A DNA stretch of 64,000 nt, taken from contig NC_084850.1 in the NCBI RefSeq assembly GCF_033115175.1, positions 620,001 to 684,000 on the forward strand. Direction: 5' to 3'. Numbering within the stretch: position 1 is the first letter of the stretch; each line of letters starts with the position of its first letter. A program made the translations under genes and the position numbers. Below are positions 30,862-41,852 of this stretch, in pieces. The DNA comes from Lepus europaeus. Taxonomy: Eukaryota > Chordata > Mammalia > Lagomorpha > Leporidae. Below the pieces are notes generated by a model. It worked only from the letters and a program-made list of their open reading frames with translations. It was not told the DNA's origin and did not search any database.

Positions 30862-31176
30862 ATTTTTTAAGATTTTATTTTATTTATTTGAAAAGGACAG
30901 AGAGAAGGATAGAGAGCTCTTCCGTCTGCTGGTTCACTCCCCAGATGGCTGTGACAGTCAGGGCTGGGCCAGATCAAGCCCAAGAGCCAGGAGCTTCTTC
31001 CAGGTCTCCCACGCGGGTGCAGGAGCCCAAGCACTTGGGCCATCTTCTACTGCTTTCCCAGGCCATGACCAGGGAGCAGGATTGGAAGTGAAGCATCTAG
31101 GACATGCACTGGCGCCCACATGGGATGCCGGCACTGCAGGCCGTGGCTTTACCCGCTACGCCACAGTGCTGATCCC
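30862..31176 (-). mobile_element. C-type SINE, older subfamily, inside L1
   Basis: TTTTTAAGATTTTATTTTATTTATT at left, ends CGCTACGCCACAGTGCTGATCCC. Confidence 0.88.
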
Positions 31177-31227
31177 ATTTTTTTAATAAAGCAAAGCATG
31201 CCGGCTTTAAAAAAAAAAAAAAAGATT

Positions 31228-31545
31228 TGGGGCCACCATGGTGGCTCACTTGGTTAATCCTCTGCCTACGGCGCTGGCATCCCATATGAGCGCTGGGTTC
31301 TAGTCCCGGTTGCCCCTCTTCCAGGCCAGCTCTCTGCTGTGGCCCGGGAAGGCAGTGGAGGATGGCCCAAGTGCTTGGGCCCTGCACCTGCATGGGAGAC
31401 TGGGAGGAAGCGCCTGGCTCCTGCCTTCGGATCTGCACGGTACTGGCCATAGCGGCCATTTGGGGAGTGAACCAACAGAAGGAAGATCTTTCTCTCTGTC
31501 TCTCTCTCTCTGTGTATAACTCTGTCAAATTAAAAAAAAAAAAAC
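31228..31545 (+). mobile_element. Young C-type SINE inside L1
   Basis: Head GGGGCCACCATGGTGGCTCA, B-box GGTTCTAGTCCCGG at 31298, tail ACTCTGTCAAATTA then A12. Confidence 0.9.
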
Positions 31546-31605
31546 TGACGAATCTGATGTATGAAGAAGGCTTCATGGATTTATTAAAAAAGAAATAGGA
31601 AAGAA

Positions 31606-31938
31606 GCCAGCGCCGCGGCTCACTAGGCTAATCCTCCACCTTGCGGCGCCGGCACACCGGGTTCTAGTCCCGGTCAGGGCACCGATCCTGTCCTGGTTGC
31701 CCCTCTTCCAGGCCAGCTCTCTGCTGTGGCCAGGGAGTGCAGTGGAGGATGGCCCAAGTGCTTGGGCCCTGCACCCCATGGGAGACCAGGAGAAGCACCT
31801 GGCTCCTGCCATTGGATCAGCGCGGTGCGCCTGCCGCAGCGCGCCACCGCGGCGGCCATTGGAGGGTGAACCAACGGCAAAGGAAGACCTTTCTCTCTGT
31901 CTCTCTCTCTCACTGTCCACTCTGCCTGTCAAAAAAAA
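31606..31938 (+). mobile_element. Young C-type SINE with target-site duplication
   Basis: GC-rich CCTGTCAAAA-tail subfamily with duplicated AAATAGGAAAGAA at 31593-31605 and 31939-31951 (13 bases, perfect). Confidence 0.92.
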
Positions 31939-31951
31939 AAATAGGAAAGAA

Positions 31952-32240
31952 AAGATTGATTTATTTGAAAGTGTTACACAGTACAGAGAGACAGAGAGAG
32001 GGATATCAATCTTCCATCTGCTGGTTCACTCCCCAGGTGGCTGCAACAGCCAGGGCTGGGCCAGGCTGAAGCCAGGAGCCAGGAGCTTCTGGGTCTCCCA
32101 CGTGGGTGCAGGGGCCCAAGCATTTGGACCATCTTCCACTGCTTTCCCAGGTGCATTAGCAGGGAGCTGGATCAGAAGTGGAGCAGCCGGGACCCATATG
32201 GGATATCAGCACTTACCCATTAAACCACAGCACCAGTCCC
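31952..32240 (-). mobile_element. C-type SINE, older subfamily, inside L1
   Basis: AAGATTGATTTATTTGAAAG to AAACCACAGCACCAGTCCC. Directly follows the duplication of the preceding young copy, so that copy landed at this element's tail. Confidence 0.85.
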
Positions 32241-32507
32241 GACTGAATGTCTTCAGATAACTTTTCTGCATCTGTAGAGATGACCACGTGATTTTTATCC
32301 TTTATTCTGTTCGTATAGTGAACATTCTCAAATGTTAAACCTTGCATTGCTTAGATTACAACATGTACTTTGTCATGGTATGTTACCCTTTCATACAAGC
32401 GTACTTCAAGAAGATCATGGAAAATTTAATTATACGATTAGTTTATCTTGCTGCCAAAAAAAAAAAAAAAGAAAGTTGAGATCCATGCACATGAGGATCC
32501 TCTTCAC

Positions 32508-32758
32508 AGAGACGCTAGTGTCGTGGTGCAACAGATTCAGCCCCAGAGTGCTGCTTCAATCCAGGCCCCTGTTAAAGGGCACCGGAGCATGGCCTAAGTG
32601 CCTGGGCCCTCTGCCACCCCAGGGAGACCCAGAGGGAGTTATAGACCCCTGGCCCAGCCCCAGGCTTTGTGGCCATCTGGGCCATGACCAAATACATAGA
32701 AGATCTCTCTGTCTCTGTCTCTCTCTCTCTCTCTAACTCTTCCAAATAAATACATTTG
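32508..32758 (+). mobile_element. C-type SINE, strongly diverged
   Basis: GACGCTAGTGTCGTGGTGCA head, B-box region lost, CT-rich end and TTCCAAATAAATACATTT tail. Confidence 0.65.
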
Positions 32759-33297
32759 TAAATCTCATGGAAACTACATGTTATGAAAAAACTACATGAA
32801 TTTAAAAAATGTTTTGCACCAAAATAAGCTCATATTTTCCATTTTCCATGAACTTTTTTGCAGTGCCTTCGTGTATTCCCAAATCCCATTTGCTAATACC
32901 TCTTGCAAATGTTTACGTCTGTGTTGGTGAGAATATTGATCTCTAGTTTTCTAGTAATATCTATGTCTTTTTTTGGTACCAGGACCTCCTAAAATCCCTC
33001 CTTTTAGTTTCTTACAGGGCTTATGAAGGCTTGGTTTGAATTATTCTTTAAATTTTTGATAGATTCACAAGTGAAGCCATGTGCACTTGGGGTTTTCTTT
33101 ATGGGAAAACTTTTAATTAGATCCTGGGCCATTCAGATGTTCCATTCTATTAATATCAATTTTGATAACTTGTACACTTATATCTTTGAAGGAATTTGTT
33201 TCTTTTAGGTTGGCTTAAAGTTAATAATACTCCCTTATCATCCCGTTTAACATCTCTAGGATCTGTAATGACACTCCCTCTTTCGTTCTTTTTGTTT

Positions 33298-33590
33298 TTA
33301 ACATTTATTTAGTTCTTTGAAAGGGAGAGTTATAGAGAGAGAGAAGTCTTGCATCTGCTAGTTCACTCCTCAGATGGCCACAATGGCCAGCGCTGGACCA
33401 GACTGAAGCCAGGAGCAGGGAACTCCATCTGCGCCTCCCACCTGGGTGGCGGGGACCCAAGTACTTCAGGCGTCACCTGGTGCCTTCCCAGCAAAGAGCT
33501 GGGTCAGCAGCAGAGGCACGACTTGAGCCTAGGTGCTCTGATGTGCGGTGTGGTCATCCCCAGGAGCAGCTTTCATCCACCGTGACCACC
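33298..33590 (-). mobile_element. C-type SINE, older and diverged
   Basis: TTAACATTTATTTAGTTCTTTG, GCATCTGCTAGTTCACTCC, CATCTGCGCCTCCCACC; head decayed. Confidence 0.75.
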
Positions 33591-33935
33591 GCAAGACTTA
33601 CAGATTTCATTGAGCTCCTCAGAGAGCCACTTTTGTGTGGCATTGATTTCTCTCTGTTGTTTGTCCATTTTTTATTTTGGTGAATTTTCTGTTTTCGTTT
33701 TCTTTCCATTGTCCGTGTTTGAGTTTAAGTTACCTTTTCCAGCTTCATAAGGTGTGACCTTCAATCGTTGATTTCAAATCTTCTTTCCCATTTCCCGTTG
33801 AGCACAGCTTTGACTGCATTCTTGGGCATTTGGATGTTTCTGTTTGGTTACCATTCAGCTCATAACATCTTCAGATTGTCCTCGCGACCCTTTCTCTAGC
33901 CCATGACTTAAGACTTATTTAGAAGTGTGTTGTTT

Positions 33936-34261
33936 AGGCCAGCGCCGTGGCTCACTACACTAATCCTCCGTCTGTGGTGCCGGCACCCCGGGTTCTAGTC
34001 CCGGTCGGGGCGCCGGATTTTGTCCCGGCTGCTCCTCTTCCAGTCCAGCTCTCTGCTGTGGCCTGGGAAGGCAGTGGAGGATGGCCCAAGTGCTTGGGCC
34101 CTGCACCCCATAGGAGACCAGGAGAAGCACCTGGCTCCTGGCTTCGGATCAGCACAGTGCGCTGGCTGTAGCAGCCATTTGGGGGGTGAACTAACGGAAA
34201 AAGTAAGACCTTTCTCTCTGTCTCTCTCTCACTGTCTAACTCTGCCTGTCAAAAAAAAAAG
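33936..34261 (+). mobile_element. Young C-type SINE inside L1
   Basis: Head GGCCAGCGCCGTGGCTCACT, GGTTCTAGTCCCGGTCGGGG, tail CTGCCTGTCAAAAAAAAAA. Confidence 0.92.
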
Positions 34262-34917
34262 TGCATTTTTTAAATACAGCCTCCTTGGGTAACAAGATGT
34301 GCAGGCGGTCCAGTCCCGTACGGACAACAGCCCTCATCTGCCGGTTACTTCTGAGCCCAGTACAGCGTGTGTGCCACGCCTGCATTGTTTGGGGCGTAAT
34401 GACAAGGAAACCGCCTGTACATGTGCAGCACAGACGCCCGTTTTCAAATGTTTTCTGTCCGTAGTGGATTGAATCCACGGCTGCAGAGCCAACTGTGTTC
34501 GAGGATTTTGCAAGCTATGTGTTTGCTGTGTGTTCAGTTCTGTTGTTGCCAAAGAGCTGACTGGGTCTGGCTTGCTTGCTTTTCGAGGCACTGAGGCTTG
34601 TTTTTTCGGCTTCGCGTGTGGCTTGGCTTGGGGAATGTTCCAGGGGTCTTCGCTACGTGCTGATTAGGTCAGGGTGCTTGATGCTCCGTGTCCAGCTGAT
34701 TGTGGGTTGGTCTCTGCGGCCTTGCAGGTTCTGAAGCTCTGTTGTTGGGCACGCAAACATTAAAGAGGGTGTTCTTGATAAGTTGACCCTTCTATTTTAT
34801 TGTTATGAATTCCCCTTTATCTCTTTTTGAAGTCTGCTTTGTCTGGTATGAATATAGCCACTTCTGGTTGGGTAGGCTCAAGTTTTTCATTTTTTAACTT
34901 CTTCCATTCTTTTCCTT

Positions 34918-35225
34918 TTAACTTTTTTATTAATATACTTTCACTTCACATGCAGGAGAGTGAGAGCTCTTCCATGGACTGGTTTATTTCCCAGTTTCCT
35001 GCAAGAGGTGGGCCTGTGCTGGGCTCTAAAGCCGGTAGCCCAGGACCCACTGTGGATTTCCCATGGGGGTGGCAGGGAGCCGAGTCATTAGGCCATCACC
35101 AGCTGCCTCTCAGGCTACATGAAACTGATTAGAAGTGGAAGAGCTGGGACTTGAACCAGGTACTCTGATACGAATTGTGGGCATCCCAGTGGCATCTTAA
35201 CCTCTGTACCAAACAACTGCCCCTA
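34918..35225 (-). mobile_element. C-type SINE, strongly diverged
   Basis: TTTTTTATTAATATACTTTC, GAGAGTGAGAGCTCTTCC, then a recognisable TGAACCAGGTACTCTGAT and GTGGGCATCCCAG near the head. Confidence 0.6.
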
Positions 35226-35277
35226 GTCGTCTCTGTTAGCTTATCTGTGTCTTCTCTATTTTATTGTGCTTTATTGT

Positions 35278-35485
35278 ATTTCTTTAAGAGTCTACGTAGA
35301 GAGACAGAGACAGAGACAGCTGCTGTCCACTGGCTTGCTCGCCAAAAGCCTGTAACTGCTAGGACCGAAGTTGGAGCCAGGAGCGCAATGCAGTTCTCCC
35401 ACGTGGGAGGCAGGACACAGGCCAGAAATGAAACGCACACACTCCAGTGTGGGACACGGGCATCCTAACACCCACTCCTTTCGTT
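35278..35485 (-). mobile_element. C-type SINE fragment
   Basis: Short, lacks the middle: AGAGAGACAGAGACAGAGAC, GCTGTCCACTGGCTTGCTC, TCTCCCACGTGGGAGGCAGG, GGGCATCCTAACACC. Confidence 0.6.
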
Positions 35486-35544
35486 TGTGTTTAAAGTGCA
35501 TTTAGTACAGACAGCATAGGATTCGCGCTCACTTTGGTTTTGTT

Positions 35545-35842
35545 TTGAAGATTGCTTAATTGATTTGAAAGGCAGAGTTCAGGAGAAGTTGCATCTGCTG
35601 GTTCACTTCCCAAATGGCTGTAACAAACAGGGCTGAGCCAGACAGAAGCCAGGGCCAGGAGCTCCATCCAGGTCTCCCACATGGGTGCAGGGGCCTAAGG
35701 ACTTGGGCCATCTTCCACTGCTTTCCCAGGCCACAGCAGAGAGCTGGATCGGAAGTGGAGCAGCTGGGACTCAAATCGGTGCCCATATGGGATGCTGGCA
35801 CTGCAGACACAGGCTTGACCTGCTGTGCCACAGAGCCAGCCG
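35545..35842 (-). mobile_element. C-type SINE, older subfamily
   Basis: GATTGCTTAATTGATTTGAAAG to GCTGTGCCACAGAGCCAGCC; the GA-rich tract is almost lost. Confidence 0.85.
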
Positions 35843-36193
35843 CTTCTGCCCAGTCTTTGAATGTTTAGAACTACAAGTGCTATCAGCTATTCCATCACGG
35901 CCAGAGCCACCAGTGGGCCTCTTTGCTGTCCATTCTCATTCCTGTGCTGACCTCTGAAGACCATCTCTGTGCTGAAGATGCCAAAATAACCCCTTCCACA
36001 GTGAATTCTCTTCTGAGCTTTTGGCCTGCATTTCCAACTGGGCAGACCCCCTTGGAGGTCTCACAGGTGCTGTAAAATGACGGGAGAAGCTGGAACCCAG
36101 GCTCCCCACTTGTGCCCCTGCCCCTGCCATCTACTCAGCTGTGCAAGCCACACCCACAGAACTTCGAAGTCTAACTAGAAAAGTCCAAAAGTA
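35843..36193. other. Spacer sequence, no feature seen
   Basis: About 350 bases between SINEs with no recognisable gene or repeat. Confidence 0.5.
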
Positions 36194-36525
36194 CGGGGCT
36201 GGCCCTGTGCCGTAGTAGGCTGAGCCTCCACTTGCAGTGCTGGTATCCCACATGGGCGCTGGTTCTAGTGCCGGCTGCTCCTCTTCTGCTCCAGCTCTCT
36301 GCTGTGGCCTGGGAAAGCAGTGGAAGATGGCCCAAGTCCTCGGGCCCCTGCGCCCATGTGGGAGACCTGGAAGAGGCTCCTGGCTCCTGGCTTTGGATCA
36401 GCTGAGCTCTGGTTGTCATGGCCATTCACGGGGTGAGCCAGCAGATTGAAAATCTCTCTGTGTCTTTTCTCCTCTCTCTCTGTAACTCTGCCTCTCAAAT
36501 AGTCTTTAAAAAATAAATAAAAAAT
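36194..36525 (+). mobile_element. C-type SINE, older subfamily
   Basis: GGGGCTGGCCCTGTGCCGTA head; tail CTCAAATAGTCTTTAAAAAAT. Confidence 0.88.
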
Positions 36526-36544
36526 TAAAAATCAAGAAAGCAAG

Positions 36545-36722
36545 GGAAGATAGCAGCTTGGTCCGTGCCACTCATATGGAAGACCAGGAAAGAGTCCCAG
36601 GCTCCTGGCTTCAGGCTGGTCCAGACCTGGCTGTTGTCAGCATCTGGGCAGTGAACCAGCAGATGGGGTTCTCTGTCTCTGTCTGTCTTTCTGTCTGTGT
36701 CTGCCTGTCAGAGAAATGACAT
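36545..36722 (+). mobile_element. C-type SINE, 5'-truncated
   Basis: Only the 3' half is present: GCCACTCATATGGAAGACC to CTGCCTGTCAGAGAAATGA. Confidence 0.7.
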
Positions 36723-36732
36723 GACAAGTGGG

Positions 36733-36990
36733 GACGTTGGGACAGCTGTTTGGGCTAGCAGTTACCACGCTGGTTAGGATACAGCATTCCCCACCAGAGC
36801 GCCTGGTTCAACCCGGGGAGGCATCAGGGGATGGCCCAGCGCTTGTGTCCCTGCCACCCGCATGCGAGACCTGGGTTGTCTTCCTGGCTTCTGACTCCAA
36901 ACACGTTGTCAAGAGTAAACCAACATGTGGGAACTATTGCCTTCTCTCTCTCTTTTTCTCCCTGTCAAATAACAAATAAAAATAAATTAG
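36733..36990 (+). mobile_element. C-type SINE, variant head
   Basis: Begins GGACAGCTGTTTGGGCTAGC rather than the usual GTGGCGCA head, continues GCCTGGTTCAACCCGG; tail TGTCAAATAACAAATAAAA. It may represent a distinct subfamily. Confidence 0.7.
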
Positions 36991-37315
36991 AAGGCCAACG
37001 CTGTGGCTCACTAGGCTAATCCTCTACCTGTGGCGCCGGCACCCCGGGTTTTAGTCCCAGTCGGGGTGCCGGATTCTGTCCCGGTTGCTCCTCTTCCAGT
37101 CCAGCTCTCTGCTATGGCCCGGGAGGGCAGTGGAGGATGGCCCAAGTCCTTGGGCCCTGCACCCGCATGGGAGACCAGGAGAAGCACCTGGCTCCTGGCT
37201 TTGGATCGGCGCAGTGCCGGCCGTAGCGGCCATTTGGGGGGGTGAACCAATGGAAGGAAGACCTTTCTCTCTGTCTCTCTCTCACTGTCTATAAGTCTAC
37301 GTGTCAAATAATATA
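36991..37315 (+). mobile_element. Young C-type SINE ending in AT microsatellite
   Basis: GGCCAACGCTGTGGCTCACT to CTACGTGTCAAATA, running into (AT)n instead of poly(A). Confidence 0.88.
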
Positions 37316-37410
37316 TATATATATATACACACATTTATATATATTTTATTTGACAGGTAGAGTTATATATATATATATATGTGTGTGTATATATATATAT
37401 ATATAAATTA
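37290..37410. repeat. AT/GT-rich imperfect palindrome at SINE tail
   Basis: TATAAGTCTACGTGTCAAATA (37290-37310) faces its near inverse TATTTGACAGGTAGAGTTATA (37347-37367). Between and after them are (AT)n, ACACACA and GTGTGTGT tracts that can also pair. Confidence 0.85.
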
Positions 37411-37659
37411 GAAAAAGGTGCACAAATGACACGTTCAGCTTCTTGACTTTTTAAATACACACATGCAGGTATGGCATGGCCACCACTTAGACCAAGATAG
37501 GAGTCTGCTCTGGTTATCGCTTGCCATACACCAAGCCAGCCCAGAGGTTAGGGGTTGAAAATGATGATAACATTTCTTTTGCCCATGCACTTGTGAATAC
37601 CCTTCTAGCTCTTTGTGGCAGTGGGACTGGAGTCTCAGGGCCAGCCTCTCAAGTAATTT

Positions 37660-38337
37660 TTTTAAGATTTATGTATTGGAGCTGGCACTGTAGTGCAGCA
37701 GGCTAAAACCTCAGCCTGCAGCGCCGGCATCCCATATGGGCATTGGTCCAAGTCCTGGCTGTTCCTCTTCTGATCCAGCTCTCTGCTGTGGCCTGGGAAG
37801 GCAGTAGAAGATGGCCCAAGTGCTTGGGCCCCTGCACCCGTGTGGGAGACCCGGAAAAAGCTCCTGGCTCCTGGCTTCGGATCAGCTCAGCTCTGGCCAT
37901 TGCGGTAATTTGAGGGAGTGAACCAGCAGAATGGAAGACCTCTCTCTCTCTCTCTCTCTCTCTCTCTGGCTCTACCTCTCTGTGTAACTCTGCCTTTCAA
38001 ATAAATAAAATAAATCTTTTAAAAATATTCATGTATGTATTTGAAAGGCAGAGTTACAGGCAGGAAGAGTCAGAGAGAGAGAGAGATCTTCCATCTACTG
38101 GTTCTCTCCCCAAATGTCCTCAACAGCCAGGGCTAAGCCAGGCGGAAGCCAGGAGCTTCCTCCAGGTCTCCCACGTGGGTGCAGGGGCTCAAGGACTTGG
38201 GTCATCTTGTACTGCTTTCCCAAGCCATAGCAGAGAGCTGGATCGGAAGTGGAGCAGCTGGGACTCAAACCTGAGCCCACATGGGATGCTGGCACTGCAG
38301 ATGACAGCTTTACCTGCTGTGCCACAGCACCAGCCTG
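37660..38337 (-). mobile_element. C-type SINE whose tail carries another SINE
   Basis: TTTTTTTAAGATTTATGTATT at 37657-37677 and TTCATGTATGTATTTGAAAGG at 38029 onwards bracket a + SINE; the remainder (38040-38337) ends GCTGTGCCACAGCACCAGCC. The duplication at the junctions is imperfect. Confidence 0.75.
37677..38022 (+). mobile_element. C-type SINE nested in SINE tail
   Basis: GGAGCTGGCACTGTAGTGCA head, (CT)n at 37941-37968, tail CTTTCAAATAAATAAAATAAATC. Confidence 0.85.
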
Positions 38338-38427
38338 TCTCAAGCAATTTGATGGCTATTCAGTGGAAACCAGTCACTGAGGCCAGCCCATGCTCAAGGG
38401 GAAAGAAATTGCAGAGCACCTTTGGAA

Positions 38428-38500
38428 ACCTTTTTGTTTACTTATTTAAAATGCAGAGAGAGATGAGATCTGCCATCCACGCAGACGCAGGCATCCCACA
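38428..38500 (-). mobile_element. C-type SINE tail fragment
   Basis: TTTGTTTACTTATTTAAAATG, GAGAGAGATGAGATCTGCC then loss of similarity. Confidence 0.5.
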
Positions 38501-38565
38501 CACCATCTTAACAACCATGACAATCGTCTGCCCTCAGTCCAAAGACTGAAAATGGTTAAGATTCG

Positions 38566-38826
38566 TGTTGACAGTGGGCTGCGTGGTGCGGTGGGTTCAG
38601 CTACCACCATGCCGCCCTCTATCGGAGTGTCTGATTTCAGTCCCAGCTATTCTGCTTGTGATGCAGCGTCTTTGTGATGTGTACCCTGAGAGGCAGCAGG
38701 TGATGGCCTGAGCAGCTGGGCTCCTGCCACCCTTGGGGGACACAGATGAACTTGCAGGCTCCTGACTACACACTAGCTCAGGCCTGGCTGTGGTGGGCAT
38801 TTGGGGAGAGAACAAGCAGGTGAAAG

Positions 38827-38863
<37 letters not shown>

Positions 38864-39198
38864 TGCTCTACCTTAAAAATAAATAAATATTTTTAAAGAT
38901 TTTATTTATATGAAAGGCAAAGTCACAGAGGCAGAGAGAGAAAGGTCCTCCCACCTGTTGGTGCACTCTCCAAATGGCCGCCACAGCCGGAGCTGAGCTC
39001 GACCCAAGCTCAGCTTCTGGGGAGGCTCAGGAGTTTCTTCCAGGTCTCCCGTGCAAGTGCAGGGGCCCGTGGACTCGGGCTGTCTTCCACTGCTTTCCCA
39101 GGCCATAGCGGAGAGTATGGGATGCCGGCATTGCAGGCGACAGCTTTACCTGCTATGCCTCAATGCCAGCCCCTCAAATAAATAAATGTTTTAAAAAG
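38566..39198 (+). mobile_element. C-type SINE with a SINE in its tail
   Basis: Head GTGGGCTGCGTGGTGCGGTG at about 38574; (CT)n at 38829-38857; tail AAATAAATAAATATTTTTAAA at 38878 and again AAATAAATAAATGTTTTAAAA at 39177, the repeated tail flanking the inner copy. Confidence 0.75.
38890..39174 (-). mobile_element. C-type SINE nested in SINE tail
   Basis: TTTTAAAGATTTTATTTATATG to GCTATGCCTCAATGCCAGCCCC. Confidence 0.85.
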
Positions 39199-39545
39199 CA
39201 AAGATCCCAGTGACGCGCCGTAGGTTCAGTTGTTTCAAGTGTGCAGCGCACGGGGTGTGACCCGTGTACAGAGTTGTGCGAGCATCGCCATCACGGAACA
39301 CAGGAGCGATCAGTCCCGCTTCTCCCCTTCGCCTTGCAGCACGGGCATCACGCATCTCCTCCCTCGGCACACTGGTCCAGGGCTTGGCAGGCCACGGCAG
39401 GGCAGCATTCCTTCTGATGGCTGAGCAGGATTCCCCGGTGTGGGTTGCTCCTTCTGTGTTGCTCCGTGGATAGGCATTTGTTGCCCTTTGCGTTTGCATG
39501 TTGCTGGCAGTGGCGTTGTGTCAGGTAGTGACGTAGGTGAGCGTT
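39199..39545 (+). mobile_element. Ancient L1 (L1M-type) 3'-end remnant
   Basis: Phrases TGTACAGAGTTGTGCGAGC, CATTCCTTCTGATGGCTGAG and GTGGATAGGCATTTGTTG follow the old L1M 3' end. Unusually CpG-rich for such a relic. Confidence 0.55.
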
Positions 39546-39649
39546 TAGAGGAACTGTTGTGCTGCTGCCACAGGGAGTCGAGCTCCTGAGTCCACTCTCG
39601 GCGCAGGCTTGCTGTCTTGGGCGGTGAGGAACTGCCTAGAAGAAGGCAG

Positions 39650-39870
39650 GCTGCTAGGTCGCCGCTCGGGACGCTGGCATCCACTGCGGCAGTGCCCGGC
39701 TGGAGTCCTCCCACTGCTCTCAGTTCTGTGCCCCGCGGGAGGCAGCGGGTGATGGCTCGAGGACTGAAGTCCCTGCCACCCACGTGGGAGACCAGGATGG
39801 AGCTCCTGACTCCTGGCTTTGGCATTTGGGGGGGTGAACCAGTGCATGGAAGATCTGTGTCTTTCAGATC
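39650..39870 (+). mobile_element. C-type SINE, diverged
   Basis: Recognisable from GGAGGCAGCGGGTGATGGCT, TGGGAGACCAGGATGGAGC and GGGTGAACCAGTGCATGGAAG; head lost. Confidence 0.6.
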
Positions 39871-39984
39871 CATGTGTTTAAAAGATTTTTCATCCAATTC
39901 CTCTGGCTGTTTTCTGTGAGAATTTGTCTGGTAGAAACTACTGTTTTGTGGCCACAGTCAGAAGTCCCCAGGAGTCGCTATTTT

Positions 39985-40040
39985 GTTTAAGATTTATTTA
40001 TTTATTTGAATGGCAAAGTTACACAGAGGTAAAGGCAGAC

Positions 40041-40074
<34 letters not shown>

Positions 40075-40340
40075 AGTGAGCAAGCTTCCATCTGCTGGTT
40101 CACTCCCCAAATGGCTACAACAGCCGGAGCTGTGCTGATCTGAAGTCAGGAGCCAGGAGCTTTTTCTGGGTCTCCCACGTGGGTGCAGGGGCCCAAAGAC
40201 TTGGGCCATCTTCTACTGCTTTCCCAGGCCACAGCAGAGAGCTGGATTGGAAGTGGAGCAGTCGGGACTCGAACTGGGGTCCATATGGGATGCTGGCACT
40301 GCAGGCAGTGGCTTTACCCGCTACGCCACAGCGCTGGCCA
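39985..40340 (-). mobile_element. C-type SINE, older subfamily
   Basis: TTTAAGATTTATTTATTTATTTG, (GA)n at 40039-40066, ends CGCTACGCCACAGCGCTGGCC. Confidence 0.9.
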
Positions 40341-41000
40341 CCAGAAGTTACGCACAGGTTGTGTTCCTCCTGTTGAGCACATTCTCACCCAAGGAGACAG
40401 CCATGCACGTTCACATCTTTCCACAATGTAGATTTCTCTCTCTCTCTCTCTCTTACACACTCTCTCTCACACACACACACACGCACGCACACATACGCGC
40501 ACACCCCAGTCAGAGCGAATGTGCAGGGTTCATGAGTGGAGCACACCACTCACACCCAGTGAGCAGGTGCTAAGTGCACGCAGGTGCAGCCCCTCCCAGC
40601 GGACGCTGCATCGTTGCGCAGGCGCAGGGCTTTGCGGCAGCTGCTGGTTGTCAGAGGTGGGCTGACCCGACGTCCCTTCTCCTCTCTATGGGCCATTCTC
40701 AGGGGAGTTGGCCCCTTATCCTTAAGGCCACAAGCCTCTGTGCCGTCTGATATGTCGCTTTGGGTATTCACAGAGCTGAACCCTGGTTCTGAGTTCCGTT
40801 GATAAGTCCTCCACTGCCGTCATGTGGCTCCTGTCTCAGCACGGAGGCACCTGGTCAGCCTCGCTCGCGCTCCACACACACCACCCTGGGCCTCCCGGAG
40901 GCCGGCTCCCACGGGGAAGACAGACGGGGGTCACATTCCAAGTCGCCCAGCCGCACAGAACCGCCGGGGATGGCTTTCTACTCCTTTTCGTCACCAAATA
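40341..41000. other. Spacer sequence with CT/CA microsatellite
   Basis: Mixed (CT)n then (CA)n at about 40435-40502. The rest is moderately CpG-rich and has no recognised gene. Confidence 0.6.
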
Positions 41001-41015
41001 AAAGTGATTCACGAG

Positions 41016-41335
41016 GCCAGCACCGTGGATCAACAGGCTAATCCTCCGCCTTGCGGCGCCGGCACACCGGGTTCTAGTCCCGGTTGGGGTGCCGGATTCT
41101 GTCCCGGTTGCCCCTCTTCCAGTCCAGCTCTCTGCTATGGCCCGGGAGTGCAGTGGAGGATGGCCCAAGTCCTTGGGCCCTGGACCCCATGGGAGACTAG
41201 GAGAAGCACCTGGCTCCTGGCTTCGGATCAGCGCGGTGTGCCGGCCGCAGCAGCCATTGGAGGGTGAACCAACAGCAAAAGAAGACCTTTCTCTCTGTCT
41301 CTCTCTCTCACTGTCTAACTCTGCCTGTCAAAAAA
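41016..41335 (+). mobile_element. Young C-type SINE with perfect target-site duplication
   Basis: Flanked by AAAGTGATTCACGAG at 41001-41015 and 41336-41350 (15 bases, perfect). Head GCCAGCACCGTGGATCAAC, tail CTGCCTGTCAAAAA. Confidence 0.94.
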
Positions 41336-41492
41336 AAAGTGATTCACGAGTCTGCTAGCAAGTCACAGAGCGAACTGTGTGGAGCGTACAATGGAGTCCC
41401 CGTGCTCCCTCCTGAGCCATCCCGGGGCTCCCTGCAGAAGTGGGAGAAACCAGTGTAATGACCTAGCCTCCCTGGGCCAGCACAAGGCATTC

Positions 41493-41852
41493 TCTTTTTT
41501 AAGGTTTATTTATTTATTTGAAAGGCAGAGTTATAGACACACACAGAGAAAGGGAGAGGGAGAGGGAGAGGGAGAGAGAGAAAGGGGGAGAGATGTCTTC
41601 CATTTGCTGATGCATTCCGGAAATGGCAGCAACAGCTAGAGCTAGGTCAGACCAAAGCCAGGAGCCAGGAACTTCTTCCAGGTCTCCTACACGGGTGCAG
41701 AGGCCCAAGGACTTGGGCCATCTTCCACTGCTTTCCCAGGCCATAGCAGAGAGCTGGATCAGAAGTGGAGCAGCCGGGACTTGAACCAGTGCCCATATGG
41801 GGTGCTGGCACTGCAGGCAGCAGCTTTACCTGCTGCACCACAGCGTGGGCCC
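41493..41852 (-). mobile_element. C-type SINE, older subfamily
   Basis: TTTTTTAAGGTTTATTTATTT, GGGAGA tandem units at 41550-41590, ends GCACCACAGCGTGGGCCC. Confidence 0.88.

Larger units (their letters stand above)
30500..34917 (-). mobile_element. Ancient L1 ORF2 region, antisense, split by SINEs
   Basis: Four patches (30500-30861, 32241-32507 and 32800-33297, 33591-33935, about 34750-34917) each read like the reverse complement of successive L1 ORF2 text: TTAGTTCCAGCACGCTTTTG; TTTTCTGCATCTGTAGAGATG; CCTCTTTCGTTC and TTTCCAGCTTCATAAGGTGTG; TTGACCCTTCTATTTTATTG with TTTGAAGTCTGCTTTGTC. Order is collinear, so I read one old L1 insertion later broken by at least seven SINEs. No intact frame. 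Confidence 0.7.
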
